The notes under the pieces were generated by a model. That model was not told the DNA's origin and searched no databases. It was given only the letters and a program-made list of their open reading frames with translations. Positions 38,763 through 47,155 of a DNA stretch of 64,000 nucleotides are shown in pieces; the first letter of the stretch is position 1; each line of letters begins with the position of its first letter. Both the position numbers and the translations under genes were made by a program. The DNA comes from Lachnospira sp. UBA2821 (GTDB lineage Bacteria; Bacillota; Clostridia; Lachnospirales; Lachnospiraceae), in the NCBI GenBank assembly GCA_002351535.1, contig DEGR01000064.1, positions 1-64,000 of the forward strand, written 5' to 3'.

Positions 38763-38931
38763 AAAAATCCCCCTTTCACTTGATGTCCAATACAAGGGGA
38801 GACATATCAGTTTGTTAAACTGAAGCGGTTATCAAAACGTTAAAATATCGTGCGAACCATCATCAGTAGCACCTTTTGTTATCATTATAATAGCACCTAT
38901 TTCAAATTATTTCAAAATCGAGAATAACATA

Positions 38932-38981
38932 AAAAGAGATAGGTTCTTACTTATGCAAGCATGATAGAACCTATCTCTTTT
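38932..38981 (-). terminator. Terminator of the rpsB-tsf operon
   Basis: A perfect 16-bp inverted repeat (38932-38947 AAAAGAGATAGGTTCT with 38966-38981) with an 18-base loop is followed on the minus strand by T-rich sequence. It lies about 30 bases after tsf. The mirror side is also T-rich, so it may stop plus-strand transcripts from the lipase gene too. Confidence 0.85.
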
Positions 38982-39012
38982 ATGTTACGCCGCTTTGCTC
39001 AATGCTTCGCGC

Positions 39013-40113
39013 TTACTGCATCTGTTTTGCAACTTCTGCTGCAAAATCTTCACTCTTCTTCTCAAGTCCTTCACCTGTCTCATAACGTACAAATCCTTTG
39101 ATTGAGAAGTCAACGCCTGTGTTCTTAGCAACTTCTTCTACATATTTAGCAACTGTCTGCTTTCCGTCTGCTGCCTTAACATATGGCTGGTCTAATAAAC
39201 AGATTTCTTTAAGCTGTTTAGATACACGTCCCTCAACAAGACCAGAGAAAATCTTATCTCCTGCGATTGCATCTTTGTCAGCTACTGCAATCTCTGCTAA
39301 AGAAGCCTTTGCTTCGTTAGAAAGGAAGTTTGGTAAGTAGTTCATATTGCTCTTCTTCTCTTCGTATATAGCAATATCTTCATCACTCCATACTTTTCCT
39401 TCAACTGCCTTTGTAATTAATTTATTTAAGATTGGTTTTGGAAGTGTAAATGGATCATTTAATGCACTTTCAACTGTAATTTCTTTTAACTTAGCAAGCT
39501 CGTCTGCTGAAATGTCGCTTCTGCTTGTATATTTAGGATTAAGAGCTGCAACCTGCATAGCAATGTTCTTGAGTGCTTCTTTAATCTCTTCATTGTCTGT
39601 ATCTGCTGCAGACTCAACCAATACACCAATTCTTCCACCTGCATGAATGTAAGGAACAACAACTCCGTCTGTATTGATTTTTGTAAATCTTCTGATTGAA
39701 AGGTTCTCACCGATTACTGCAATCTGGCTTACTAACTCTTCTTTAACTGTCTTAGACTCATCTTTAATGAATTTCTCATTTGATAATGCTTCAACATCTG
39801 CTGCATCAGATGCGATAATCTGCTCTGCAATATTTGCTACAAATGTCTTGAATTTATCATTCTTAGCTACGAAGTCTGTCTCTGAATTAACTTCTACGAT
39901 TGCTGCTTTCTTTCCTTCTACAACCGCAAGAACTGTACCTTCTGCTGCAATTCTTCCTGCTTTTTTAACTGCTGTAGCTTCACCTTTTTTTCTTAATAAC
40001 TCGATTGCTTTATCAAAATCGCCTTCTGTCTCTACAAGAGCATTCTTACAAGCCATAACACCTGCACCTGTCATTTCTCTAAGCTCTTTTACCATAGCTG
40101 CTTTAATTTCCAT
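39013..40113 (-). CDS. tsf: Elongation factor Ts (long form)
   Basis: EF-Ts is the nucleotide-exchange factor for EF-Tu. The N-terminal UBA-like domain (VKELREMTGAGVMACKNAL, about 8-26) and the signature SETDFVAKN (about 77-85) are intact. GGAGG lies 9 bases before the ATG. At 366 residues it is longer than the usual 280-310. The extra length lies about 215-285, between ALNDPF and IFSGLVEGRVSKQLKEICLLDQP, where most EF-Ts proteins go straight to a short GKP-type linker. The C-terminal dimerisation part follows normally. It is 34 bases downstream of rpsB, the standard arrangement. Confidence 0.95.
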   Translation of the reverse strand: MEIKAAMVKELREMTGAGVMACKNALVETEGDFDKAIELLRKKGEATAVKKAGRIAAEGTVLAVVEGKKAAIVEVNSETDFVAKNDKFKTFVANIAEQIIASDAADVEALSNEKFIKDESKTVKEELVSQIAVIGENLSIRRFTKINTDGVVVPYIHAGGRIGVLVESAADTDNEEIKEALKNIAMQVAALNPKYTSRSDISADELAKLKEITVESALNDPFTLPKPILNKLITKAVEGKVWSDEDIAIYEEKKSNMNYLPNFLSNEAKASLAEIAVADKDAIAGDKIFSGLVEGRVSKQLKEICLLDQPYVKAADGKQTVAKYVEEVAKNTGVDFSIKGFVRYETGEGLEKKSEDFAAEVAKQMQ

Positions 40114-40147
40114 GTGTATTAACCTCCATATTTAGATTGAATATAAA

Positions 40148-40867
40148 TTATGCCTCTGTTGTTTCCTCAACTGCCTCAGCTTCTTCACCCTGATTAGCTT
40201 CGATAACAGCATCTGCCATCTTAGAAACGATTAATTTTACAGCTCTGATAGCATCATCATTTCCTGGAATTACATAATCTAATTCTTCTGGATCACAGTT
40301 TGTATCAGCGATACCGATAAGTGGAATACCAAGTGCATGTGCTTCCTGTACGCAGATTCTTTCTTTCTTAGGATCTACAACAAAGATAGCATCAGGAATC
40401 TTCTTCATATCTTTGATTCCACCGATATTCTTCTCTAATTTATCCCATTCTTTCTTAATCTCGATAACTTCTTTCTTAGGAAGTATCTCAAATGTTCCGT
40501 CCTCAGACATTGTCTCGATTGCTTTTAATCTTGCAATTCTTCCCTGGATAGTCTTGAAGTTAGTAAGCATACCACCTAACCATCTCTCATTTACATAGAA
40601 CATTCCACAACGCTCTGCCTCTGTCTTGATAGCATCCTGTGCCTGTTTCTTTGTTCCAACAAAGAGAACTGTACCACCTTCTGCTACGATATCAGAGATT
40701 GCCTTATAAGCCTCATCTACTTTTGATACTGACTTCTGTAAGTCGATAATGTAGATACCATTTCTCTCTGTGTAAATGTATGGAGCCATCTTAGGGTTCC
40801 ATCTTCTTGTCTGATGTCCAAAGTGTACACCTGCTTCGAGTAACTGTTTCATTGAAATAACGCTCAT
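40148..40867 (-). CDS. rpsB: 30S ribosomal protein S2
   Basis: Ribosomal protein S2, 239 residues, normal length. [22 protein letters not shown] at the start and [25 protein letters not shown] and [12 protein letters not shown] are family signatures. A GGAGG site lies 7 bases before the ATG. It is the first gene of rpsB-tsf, with a clear promoter and a structured leader of about 130 bases. The acidic Glu/Ala tail is common in S2 proteins of this group. Confidence 0.98.
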   Translation of the reverse strand: MSVISMKQLLEAGVHFGHQTRRWNPKMAPYIYTERNGIYIIDLQKSVSKVDEAYKAISDIVAEGGTVLFVGTKKQAQDAIKTEAERCGMFYVNERWLGGMLTNFKTIQGRIARLKAIETMSEDGTFEILPKKEVIEIKKEWDKLEKNIGGIKDMKKIPDAIFVVDPKKERICVQEAHALGIPLIGIADTNCDPEELDYVIPGNDDAIRAVKLIVSKMADAVIEANQGEEAEAVEETTEA

Positions 40868-40899
40868 TTTTCTACCTCCATCTGGTTAATAATTTCTTC

Positions 40900-40960
40900 C
40901 ACAGATTTCAATTTCCAAATAAACCCTGAGCAAAGGGCACCATTTCAGAATCCATCTGTG
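40900..40960 (-). promoter_or_regulatory. Structured leader of rpsB-tsf (possible S2 autoregulatory site)
   Basis: The rpsB leader can fold into a 7-bp outer stem (CACAGAT at 40900-40906 with ATCTGTG at 40954-40960) and an inner CCCT/AGGG pairing. Ribosomal-protein operons often bind their own product in such leaders. This fold was found by eye and is unproven. Confidence 0.4.
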
Positions 40961-41004
40961 TGATTAATAGTTATTTGTCAGTAAAAAGCCTGACACATCT
41001 TTAT

Positions 41005-41033
41005 ATTATAACATAGTGCTTAGATATATACAA
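41005..41033 (-). promoter_or_regulatory. Sigma-A promoter of rpsB-tsf
   Basis: Minus strand: -35 TTGTAT (41028-41033), 17-base spacer, -10 TATAAT (41005-41010). A 7-bp inverted repeat (AGTGCTT 41015-41021 with AAGCACT 41032-41038) overlaps the -35 and spacer. Confidence 0.75.
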
Positions 41034-41067
41034 GCACTTTATATGTTATTTTCTTATTATGTTCCTG

Positions 41068-41685
41068 TTACCTTCTTGTTATCTTTGAGATTATATCATC
41101 ATATGTATCATTTTGTGATATTTCATAACGTCCGACTGCAATACTGTTCTGCAATCTTTTGCTTTCTATATAATCATTAAACTCTATGTTATCATCTATT
41201 ACCCCAAGCTGTTCTAACTGCCTTGCAACCTGATTTGATGACATTCCGGAATAAATGTCAAGTATCACTGTTGCTCCTTCAGGTAATGCCGTTGTAATCT
41301 CTACTTCAGCTTTCGCACTATCCATATCCTCGTCAGTATCGTCCTGTCTTCCTGTTTTTTTACCTGTATCCTTCGTAGTATTTTCATCTTTTTTTACTGT
41401 TATATGCTCTGTAGCTTTTTGTGTTTCTTTGTCTGTTGTTTGCTCTGTAGCTTTTTGTGTCTCTTTGTCTGTTGTTTCAGTCTGTCCGCCTGACTTATCA
41501 GTGGTATCCCCTGATTCCGATACTGTAGTAGTCTCCTTTACACTTTCTTTAGCCGGCGTTGTATTTTCTCCTAACGTGTCCTTTAATGCCGTGTTACTTT
41601 CTTTAACCGAACCGGCAATCCATAACAACAGCGTTGCAACCAGCAATCCTGTTCCTAATCCTCTTAAATAATACTTTAACTTCAT
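41068..41685 (-). CDS. Membrane-anchored protein with MltG-like LysM domain only
   Basis: A 205-residue protein. Residues about 6-26 are a membrane anchor. Residues about 30-125 are a Thr/Lys/Glu-rich linker with two copies of a 12-residue unit (TTDKETQKATEx). Residues about 135-203 (VILDIYSGMSSNQVARQLEQ, then AVGRYEISQNDTYDDII) match the N-terminal LysM-like domain of MltG/YceG endolytic transglycosylases. The catalytic domain is absent, so it may bind peptidoglycan without cutting it. Its RBS overlaps the stop of the preceding gene. Last gene of the flagellar operon; a role in placing flagella through the wall is possible. Confidence 0.65.
   Translation of the reverse strand: MKLKYYLRGLGTGLLVATLLLWIAGSVKESNTALKDTLGENTTPAKESVKETTTVSESGDTTDKSGGQTETTDKETQKATEQTTDKETQKATEHITVKKDENTTKDTGKKTGRQDDTDEDMDSAKAEVEITTALPEGATVILDIYSGMSSNQVARQLEQLGVIDDNIEFNDYIESKRLQNSIAVGRYEISQNDTYDDIISKITRR
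41405..41476 (-). repeat. Two 36-bp tandem repeats in the MltG-domain gene linker
   Basis: Two copies of a 36-base unit (41405-41440 and 41441-41476) differ at one base and encode the duplicated TTDKETQKATEx unit. They keep the reading frame. Confidence 0.85.
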
Positions 41686-41694
41686 AATTCTATC

Positions 41695-42396
41695 CTAACG
41701 TACTTTATTCTTATATAAGTCTATTACAAGCCTTACCTCTCCCATTCCAAGATTAAGCATCTTAGCTATCTCAATATTGGTAAAACCATCCTTGTATAAC
41801 TCAAGTATTTTACTATTATTATTGTCAGCATCTGTCGTTTCTGCACTATCTTCGCTGTCAGCCGCTTTAATATTTTCTTTATTTCTTTCTTCATGTGCAA
41901 CTGCCTTTGCAAGTTCTCCGTCTAGTACAGCTTCTGACTCCTCTATTGCAGCATCATTTATATCTGCTCTATCCGCATAAGTATCCCCGCCTGCCGTTTC
42001 ACTTTCCTTTACAAGCATATTTACCGACTTTTTAACATTCTCAACATCCCTTAACGTATTTTTTATATCCTCTTCTTTGTCGTTCAGCATACTATATAAA
42101 AACATTACCTCTTCATGATTCTTATTAATCTCTCCAAGTACATTTTCTGAGTAATCGCTGACAGCCATTATCTTTTCATTGGATATCTTATCAAGTTCTT
42201 TAGCGGTTTTCTCAACAGTTTCATCTACAACATCCACAACTGCTTCATCCACTTGTGCTTTTAATGTTTCTTTAATTTTTTCTTCGTCAAATCCCGAAAT
42301 TGCAGTTTTATTGCCATCTATCTTCTCTCCTATTATGAAGCTTATCGAGACTGCAGCTATTCCCGCTGCTATCAAAAATATTTCTAATCCTGTCAT
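41695..42396 (-). CDS. DUF6115-like membrane protein of the flagellar operon
   Basis: A 233-residue protein. Residues about 4-23 are a membrane helix, about 35-130 a probable coiled coil, and about 140-195 an acidic linker. The C-terminus (KILELYKDGFTNIEIAKMLN, then GEVRLVIDLY) is a small helix-turn-helix-like module of the type ending DUF6115 proteins. Such genes recur near fapA and sigma-28 in Clostridia. Function is unknown. The C-terminal module need not bind DNA. Confidence 0.6.
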   Translation of the reverse strand: MTGLEIFLIAAGIAAVSISFIIGEKIDGNKTAISGFDEEKIKETLKAQVDEAVVDVVDETVEKTAKELDKISNEKIMAVSDYSENVLGEINKNHEEVMFLYSMLNDKEEDIKNTLRDVENVKKSVNMLVKESETAGGDTYADRADINDAAIEESEAVLDGELAKAVAHEERNKENIKAADSEDSAETTDADNNNSKILELYKDGFTNIEIAKMLNLGMGEVRLVIDLYKNKVR

Positions 42397-42414
42397 TGTA
42401 ACTTATCCGTCCTG

Positions 42415-42726
42415 TTATATTTTTATATCAAATCCTTGGTTTTCTTTTTTTATTATTACTCCGTCTTCATTATCAGACTTTTTTTTCTTATGCTGATTAG
42501 AGCCATAATACTGACCATTTCCTTTTTCCTTTGCATCATACTTTTTCTGTTCTTTGTCCGCATTATCTTTTTTATTAACATGCTCATGCTTTATAGTTTC
42601 ATTCTTATGCTGATTCAGAACTATTGCATTATGGTCGTCCTGTGGCTTTGCATCTTCATGAGCCTTTATCTGCGTCACATCCTGCGACCGCTGTATTACT
42701 GCATGCAATTCTACCGGTTGAATCAT
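42415..42726 (-). CDS. Small hydrophilic protein of the flagellar operon
   Basis: A 103-residue, highly charged protein rich in Lys, Asp, Asn, His and Gln, with no hydrophobic segment. Its start (MIQPVELHAVIQRSQDVTQI) is the most ordered-looking part; the rest is probably disordered. GGAAG lies about 8 bases before the ATG, and the spacing to fapA (27 bases) and to the next gene (18) supports a real operon member. I recognise similar small proteins at this position in related genomes but know no function. Confidence 0.6.
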   Translation of the reverse strand: MIQPVELHAVIQRSQDVTQIKAHEDAKPQDDHNAIVLNQHKNETIKHEHVNKKDNADKEQKKYDAKEKGNGQYYGSNQHKKKKSDNEDGVIIKKENQGFDIKI

Positions 42727-42753
42727 TATGTGTACTTCCCTTCTACATATATT

Positions 42754-44355
42754 TTATAATACCATAGATTTTATCTCACCGTGGTCTTTTCTGAATTTAC
42801 ACCTGCTAAGTGCCTCATTCAGAAGTTTAATCTCTCCTCCTATTATTATTTTTACTCCCTGGAAAATGTCCTGACGTATTCTTATCTCCGCCATATCATT
42901 ATCCTTTAATTCGTCTAACAAATCAGATATTTCAAATTGGGCCTTCTTTACTTCTTCCTGAAGTGTATTCATGTCTTCAAGAGATTTTTTTAATACCACA
43001 ACCTTGTCCTGCTCTAATTTGCCAATCTTGAGTTTTTTCTCTAACATTTCTACAAGCTGGGTAAGTCTTCGCAACTGCTCATTTTTGTCTGTCACTTCAT
43101 CTTTAAGTTTGTTCATCTTATCCTGGACAGCCGGGTCATTTCCAACTTCAATGGTTGTATTTATTCCCATATTTGAGCCTATTGTTTTTGCTGCAATAAG
43201 TGAGGTTGACCTTACATGACCGCCTATAATATTTCCTTTAACACCGTTTACATTTATCTCTCCTTTAGCTGCAACATTACTCTGAATAATAGCTTCAGTC
43301 TCAATAAAACCATCTGTATAAACCCTTGCACTTTCGATGAATTTTGCAACTATATTTCCTTTTGCAACAAGCATTCCCTTGCTCATTCCCTGTATTCCAC
43401 GGTGTAGAATAATCTGTCCGCCTGATACTATAGTAGCACCTTCAACAGTTCCGTATACTTCAACATCTCCTGATGCTTTTATCTTAAAATTCGTCCTTAC
43501 ATTTCCTCTTACAACAACATTACCTTCATACGAAATATCTCCCGTAGAGTTGTCTACATCTGCAGGAACTTCATATGTATTAGAGACAAACACTTTATCC
43601 TTTTCAAGTACGGCGTGTCCGTCAACATCTGACGTTATTGTAAGTTTGTCTTCTGAAAGAGTTATATTCTTTCCAAATTTTAATACAAGATTTTCAACTT
43701 TATAAGGCGATACCTGTGCTCCGAACACTGTAATTCCCGGGTCACCTTTGTCTGCCGGTGTAAGCCTTGCAAGTATATCCCCTTTTTTGATATGACTTAT
43801 ATTGTCAAGCTGGTGAAAGTCAACAGAGCCATCTTCATTCTTCTTTGGTCTCAATGACCTGTCCGTGTTAAAGTAATATTCTATAGATGCACCTTTTCCC
43901 TGACGTATTTTTTTCCCTTCAGCAATAATGTAATCATAGCAATACTGTCTGTCCTTCAAAAATGAATCTATATTTTCCTCTTTGATTCCGTACTTAATTC
44001 CTGCATAAGCTATATCACCTAATATTTCATCTTTATCTATGTCCTGACCATCATTACTTGCCGGATAAAACCTTGCTATGGCAATCATATTATCTTCTTC
44101 ATACCGAATTATCATTCTTTCATTGACAGGATAACCCGGGTTCAATGTTATTACAGCCTCCTTAACCGCTGTCTTTCCCCCTTCAACAGCTTTATTGATA
44201 GAAGCCACATCTACATTTTCGAATTTATTCTCCGTCAGATAATTCATAACTTCATCATAAGAAACCGGTTCTCCTCCATCTCCCGGTGGAAATATTCTTA
44301 TGCTTGTCCCTTTCTCATCCCTGAATAACTTAAAATATCCATTTATATTTGCCAT
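42754..44355 (-). CDS. fapA: FapA-family (DUF342) protein
   Basis: A 533-residue protein with an N-terminal region and a central beta-helix-like stretch rich in GNV, GDV and GEI turns (VVRGNVRTNFKIKASGDVEV, about 285-304). A coiled coil follows at about 415-485. This is the FapA/DUF342 layout. Relatives encoded beside sigma-28 are called flagellar assembly protein A, with a poorly known role. I chose the ATG at 44355, with GGTG just upstream; a GTG at 44361 is also possible. It is 17 bases downstream of fliA. Confidence 0.85.
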   Translation of the reverse strand: MANINGYFKLFRDEKGTSIRIFPPGDGGEPVSYDEVMNYLTENKFENVDVASINKAVEGGKTAVKEAVITLNPGYPVNERMIIRYEEDNMIAIARFYPASNDGQDIDKDEILGDIAYAGIKYGIKEENIDSFLKDRQYCYDYIIAEGKKIRQGKGASIEYYFNTDRSLRPKKNEDGSVDFHQLDNISHIKKGDILARLTPADKGDPGITVFGAQVSPYKVENLVLKFGKNITLSEDKLTITSDVDGHAVLEKDKVFVSNTYEVPADVDNSTGDISYEGNVVVRGNVRTNFKIKASGDVEVYGTVEGATIVSGGQIILHRGIQGMSKGMLVAKGNIVAKFIESARVYTDGFIETEAIIQSNVAAKGEINVNGVKGNIIGGHVRSTSLIAAKTIGSNMGINTTIEVGNDPAVQDKMNKLKDEVTDKNEQLRRLTQLVEMLEKKLKIGKLEQDKVVVLKKSLEDMNTLQEEVKKAQFEISDLLDELKDNDMAEIRIRQDIFQGVKIIIGGEIKLLNEALSRCKFRKDHGEIKSMVL

Positions 44356-44372
44356 AATCACACCAACTTTCT

Positions 44373-45140
44373 CTATCCTACAAGCAAATCCTCAAATCCC
44401 TGCTTAAGTTTGCTTTTCATTTTCTGCAATGCCTTTGTGTGAAGCTGTGACACTCTTGACTCTGACACTTCCAGAATTCTGCTTATTTCTTTTAGTGTTA
44501 ATTCTTCATAATAGTAAAGGACTATAACTTTTCTCTCTTTTTCTGTAAGACCCTCGAGCGACTCGATAAGCATCTTTTTAAGTTCTTTCTTCTCCATTAC
44601 CTTTTCAGGCTGTTCCATCTTTGATGCCTTTACAGGCTCAACATTTCTTTCGCCTGCTGCTTCAATAAACTCATCGAGAGAAACCATGCTTGCAACTTTT
44701 GCCTGTCCCTGCCAGTTAAGATATTCTTCCTCGGTTATCTCAAGTTCAGCCGCCACTTCTGCATCAGTTGGAATTCTTCCAAGCTTTCTTTCAAGTTCAC
44801 CTACTGCAGTATCTATTTTTCTCTGTTTCTGTCTCAATGATCTTGGAATCCAGTCCATCTTTCTAATCTGGTCAAGAATTGCTCCTCTTATTCTGAGACT
44901 GGCATATGTTTCGAATTTATTTCCCTTTTCGACGTCAAACTTATCTATTGCATCTATTAGTCCGAATATACCATATCCCACCAAATCATCATACTCAACA
45001 CTATATCCAAGGTACATACTAAGTTTACCCGCTACAATTTTCACTAAAGGCGCATATTCTATTATTATTTTATCACGAATCTCAATATTTCTGGTCTTCG
45101 AATATTCACTCCACAAATTATTGCGTTCATTTTCCGTCAT
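44373..45140 (-). CDS. fliA: Flagellar sigma factor sigma-28 (FliA/SigD/WhiG family)
   Basis: A 255-residue sigma factor directing late flagellar and chemotaxis promoters. Region 2 has YDDLVGYGIFGLIDAIDKFD and TYASLRIRGAILDQIRKMDW (about 45-110). Region 3 has RKLGRIPTDAEVAAELEI. Region 4 has LTLKEISRILEVSESRVSQLH (about 213-233), the HTH that reads the -35. GGAGG lies 9 bases before the ATG. I saw no convincing sigma-28 promoter (TAAA-N15-GCCGATAA) in the window, so its targets are probably elsewhere, for example flagellin. Confidence 0.95.
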   Translation of the reverse strand: MTENERNNLWSEYSKTRNIEIRDKIIIEYAPLVKIVAGKLSMYLGYSVEYDDLVGYGIFGLIDAIDKFDVEKGNKFETYASLRIRGAILDQIRKMDWIPRSLRQKQRKIDTAVGELERKLGRIPTDAEVAAELEITEEEYLNWQGQAKVASMVSLDEFIEAAGERNVEPVKASKMEQPEKVMEKKELKKMLIESLEGLTEKERKVIVLYYYEELTLKEISRILEVSESRVSQLHTKALQKMKSKLKQGFEDLLVG

Positions 45141-45196
45141 TTCGTAATACCTCCGGCTAATTGTTACTTACCCTCTTTTAACCTCACGCCCATCTG

Positions 45197-45517
45197 CTAT
45201 GTATTTAACTGCTGCTCTTTATTATCATTGTCACTATGCTGTTCATCATTATTTTCTTCTGTACTTTCAGCCTCTGCTGCTTCTTTTTCAGCAAGAGCTG
45301 CCGTTTCTTCTTCCATAGCCTTAATCATTGGCCGGACTATAAACTTGTCGATAATCATCTTAATGATGTATCCAAGTATGAGAAAACCAACCATACTCAA
45401 AGCAATTGTAAGTAAAGCCGTCTTAAGGTTATAATTATACACATAAGTTATTATGGATACCACAAAACCCGCAGTAAGCATAACAATAGATGGTATATAT
45501 CTTGTTCTGTTCATCAT
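45197..45517 (-). CDS. Small two-helix membrane protein of the flagellar operon
   Basis: A 106-residue protein. Residues about 10-26 and 34-55 are membrane helices. The tail (about 65-106) is acidic and probably disordered (EEETAALAEKEAAEAESTEENNDE). It lies between cheD (21 bases) and fliA (56 bases) on the same strand. No family is recognised beyond similar unnamed proteins in related flagellar operons. Confidence 0.6.
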   Translation of the reverse strand: MMNRTRYIPSIVMLTAGFVVSIITYVYNYNLKTALLTIALSMVGFLILGYIIKMIIDKFIVRPMIKAMEEETAALAEKEAAEAESTEENNDEQHSDNDNKEQQLNT

Positions 45518-45538
45518 CTACGAGCCTGCCTTTCTTAA

Positions 45539-46027
45539 CTAGATAATCTTTTCACTCTTTCCAACTGCTCTGATTAACAGATTCCCGGTATTAGAGTCAA
45601 ATACTATTGTTCTTCCATAGTTAAGTCCTGTATCTTCTGCAAGAAGTCTTATTTTTAATTTTTCCAGCATTTCTTTTGTAGCCTCTACATTTTTTAATCC
45701 CACATTCATAAGGTCATTATCCCCTGAACTATATGAGAACATCTTTGCTCCTCCGGCTATCTTAGAAACAATATTTGCAGATACAGCACCTTTCCTGAGC
45801 ATTCTGTCATACAACTCCCAGATTCCTGTATCTGCAAATTTAGCTATATTTGAATTATTTCTTATCTTTGTACTGTCCGGCAACATTACATGAACCATGC
45901 CACTTATCTTAGTTACAGGGTCATATAGTACTGTTCCCACACAAGATCCAAGTCCCAATGTTGTCAGGCTGTCAGGAGCATTGCATATCTTCATATCAGC
46001 CATACCAACCTTTATAAGTTCTCCCAT
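45539..46027 (-). CDS. cheD: Chemoreceptor glutamine deamidase CheD
   Basis: A 162-residue protein that deamidates receptor glutamines and activates CheC as a phosphatase. LGLGSCVGTVLYDP (about 26-39) contains the catalytic Cys, and GMVHVMLP (about 43-50) the catalytic His. KIAGGAKMFSY is also typical. It starts 4 bases after the cheC stop, matching its partnership with CheC. Confidence 0.93.
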   Translation of the reverse strand: MGELIKVGMADMKICNAPDSLTTLGLGSCVGTVLYDPVTKISGMVHVMLPDSTKIRNNSNIAKFADTGIWELYDRMLRKGAVSANIVSKIAGGAKMFSYSSGDNDLMNVGLKNVEATKEMLEKLKIRLLAEDTGLNYGRTIVFDSNTGNLLIRAVGKSEKII

Positions 46028-46031
46028 ATAA

Positions 46032-46670
46032 TCAAACTCCTAATGCCGATAACATTTTTTCATACGATTCAACTTCCGGAACAAGAAGGTAATAACCTTT
46101 AACTGCATTTTTGCTCCGCACTACTTCATCATCAAATGCAGTCTCAATTATAAGCACCTTGTCGCCTATTTTTCCAAACTCTATAGCCGGAACACTTAGA
46201 ATTGCACCAACCATGTCAATCTGAATCATTGGCACAGTTATGTCGAAAGTTAAACCTGTCAATTCTCCAAGTGCTCTTAAATATGCACCTGCAATGATGT
46301 TTCCTATCTCTGTAACTGCCGACTGTTCCATCTCACTGAATTCCAATGAATTTTTGTCAACCGGACACATTCCGCACATAAGTGTGTCAACTATCTCTTT
46401 TGCTACTTCCGGTTCCATCATGAACATCATAATGCCACTCACATCACCGGTGAGCATTATCATAATGCCAACCATCACTTTTTCCTCACTGCCAATTACT
46501 TCCGGAATCTGATTAAATTCCAGAAGTTTAACCTGTGGAACCCCAATGTCTATCTTGGCATTTATGAGTTGGGAAAGTGCCGTAGTAGCATTTCCGGCAC
46601 CTATGTTCCCCAGTTCTTTAAGCACATCAAACTGCATTGCACTTAAATCATCTAAACTTATCTTCGACAT
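46032..46670 (-). CDS. cheC: CheY-P phosphatase CheC
   Basis: A 212-residue protein. Both phosphatase helices carry the (D/S)xxxExxN signature: DVLKELGN near the N-terminus and SAVTEIGN about 110 residues in. CheC dephosphorylates CheY-P when CheD and CheY-P levels permit, giving adaptation in Bacillus-type chemotaxis. It is 11 bases after cheW and 4 before cheD. Confidence 0.93.
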   Translation of the reverse strand: MSKISLDDLSAMQFDVLKELGNIGAGNATTALSQLINAKIDIGVPQVKLLEFNQIPEVIGSEEKVMVGIMIMLTGDVSGIMMFMMEPEVAKEIVDTLMCGMCPVDKNSLEFSEMEQSAVTEIGNIIAGAYLRALGELTGLTFDITVPMIQIDMVGAILSVPAIEFGKIGDKVLIIETAFDDEVVRSKNAVKGYYLLVPEVESYEKMLSALGV

Positions 46671-46681
46671 TCCATCACATC

Positions 46682-47137
46682 CTACTGTTCATCTGAAATA
46701 ACTGTTGTAATATTTAATAAAGATATAAGACCTTTCTCGCTTTTTCCAACTCCAATAATATACTTTGAAAGCTCATCCTTTAAATCTGCATTAATCTTCT
46801 CAACGTCATCCTCACTAAGAGTAACTACTTCTTTAACAATATCAACTATTATTCCTATCGGTTCCTGATGCTCCGGCTTGATAATAATAATTCTTGATTT
46901 GTCTGTAAATTCATCATCCTCAAGTTTAAACTTACGTCTAAGACTCATAACAGGAACTATTTCTCCTCGAAGATTAATAACTCCATAAAAATATGGCTGT
47001 GATTTAGGTACTCTTGTTATTTTTTGGAGTTTTACAATATTATCTACATAACTTATATCTATTCCATACTGCTCTACGCCTAAAGCTATCACTATGTACT
47101 GTTTTGTATCAGTTGATGTCTGTTTTAAATCATCCAC
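46682..47137 (-). CDS. cheW: Chemotaxis coupling protein CheW
   Basis: CheW couples receptors to CheA. I chose the GTG at 47137 (151 residues), 8 bases after a GGGAGG site; the frame's earlier GTG at 47146 directly touches that site. VIALGVEQYGIDISYVDNIV and FYGVINLRGEIVPVMSLR are CheW-fold signatures. The gene is 18 bases downstream of cheA. Confidence 0.94.
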   Translation of the reverse strand: MDDLKQTSTDTKQYIVIALGVEQYGIDISYVDNIVKLQKITRVPKSQPYFYGVINLRGEIVPVMSLRRKFKLEDDEFTDKSRIIIIKPEHQEPIGIIVDIVKEVVTLSEDDVEKINADLKDELSKYIIGVGKSEKGLISLLNITTVISDEQ

Positions 47138-47155
47138 TCTGAACACCTCCCATTA

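Noticed and set aside
38674..38927. Intact insertion sequence
   Set aside because: Only the opening of an orfA-like frame is present, with no orfB and no clear matching terminal repeats.
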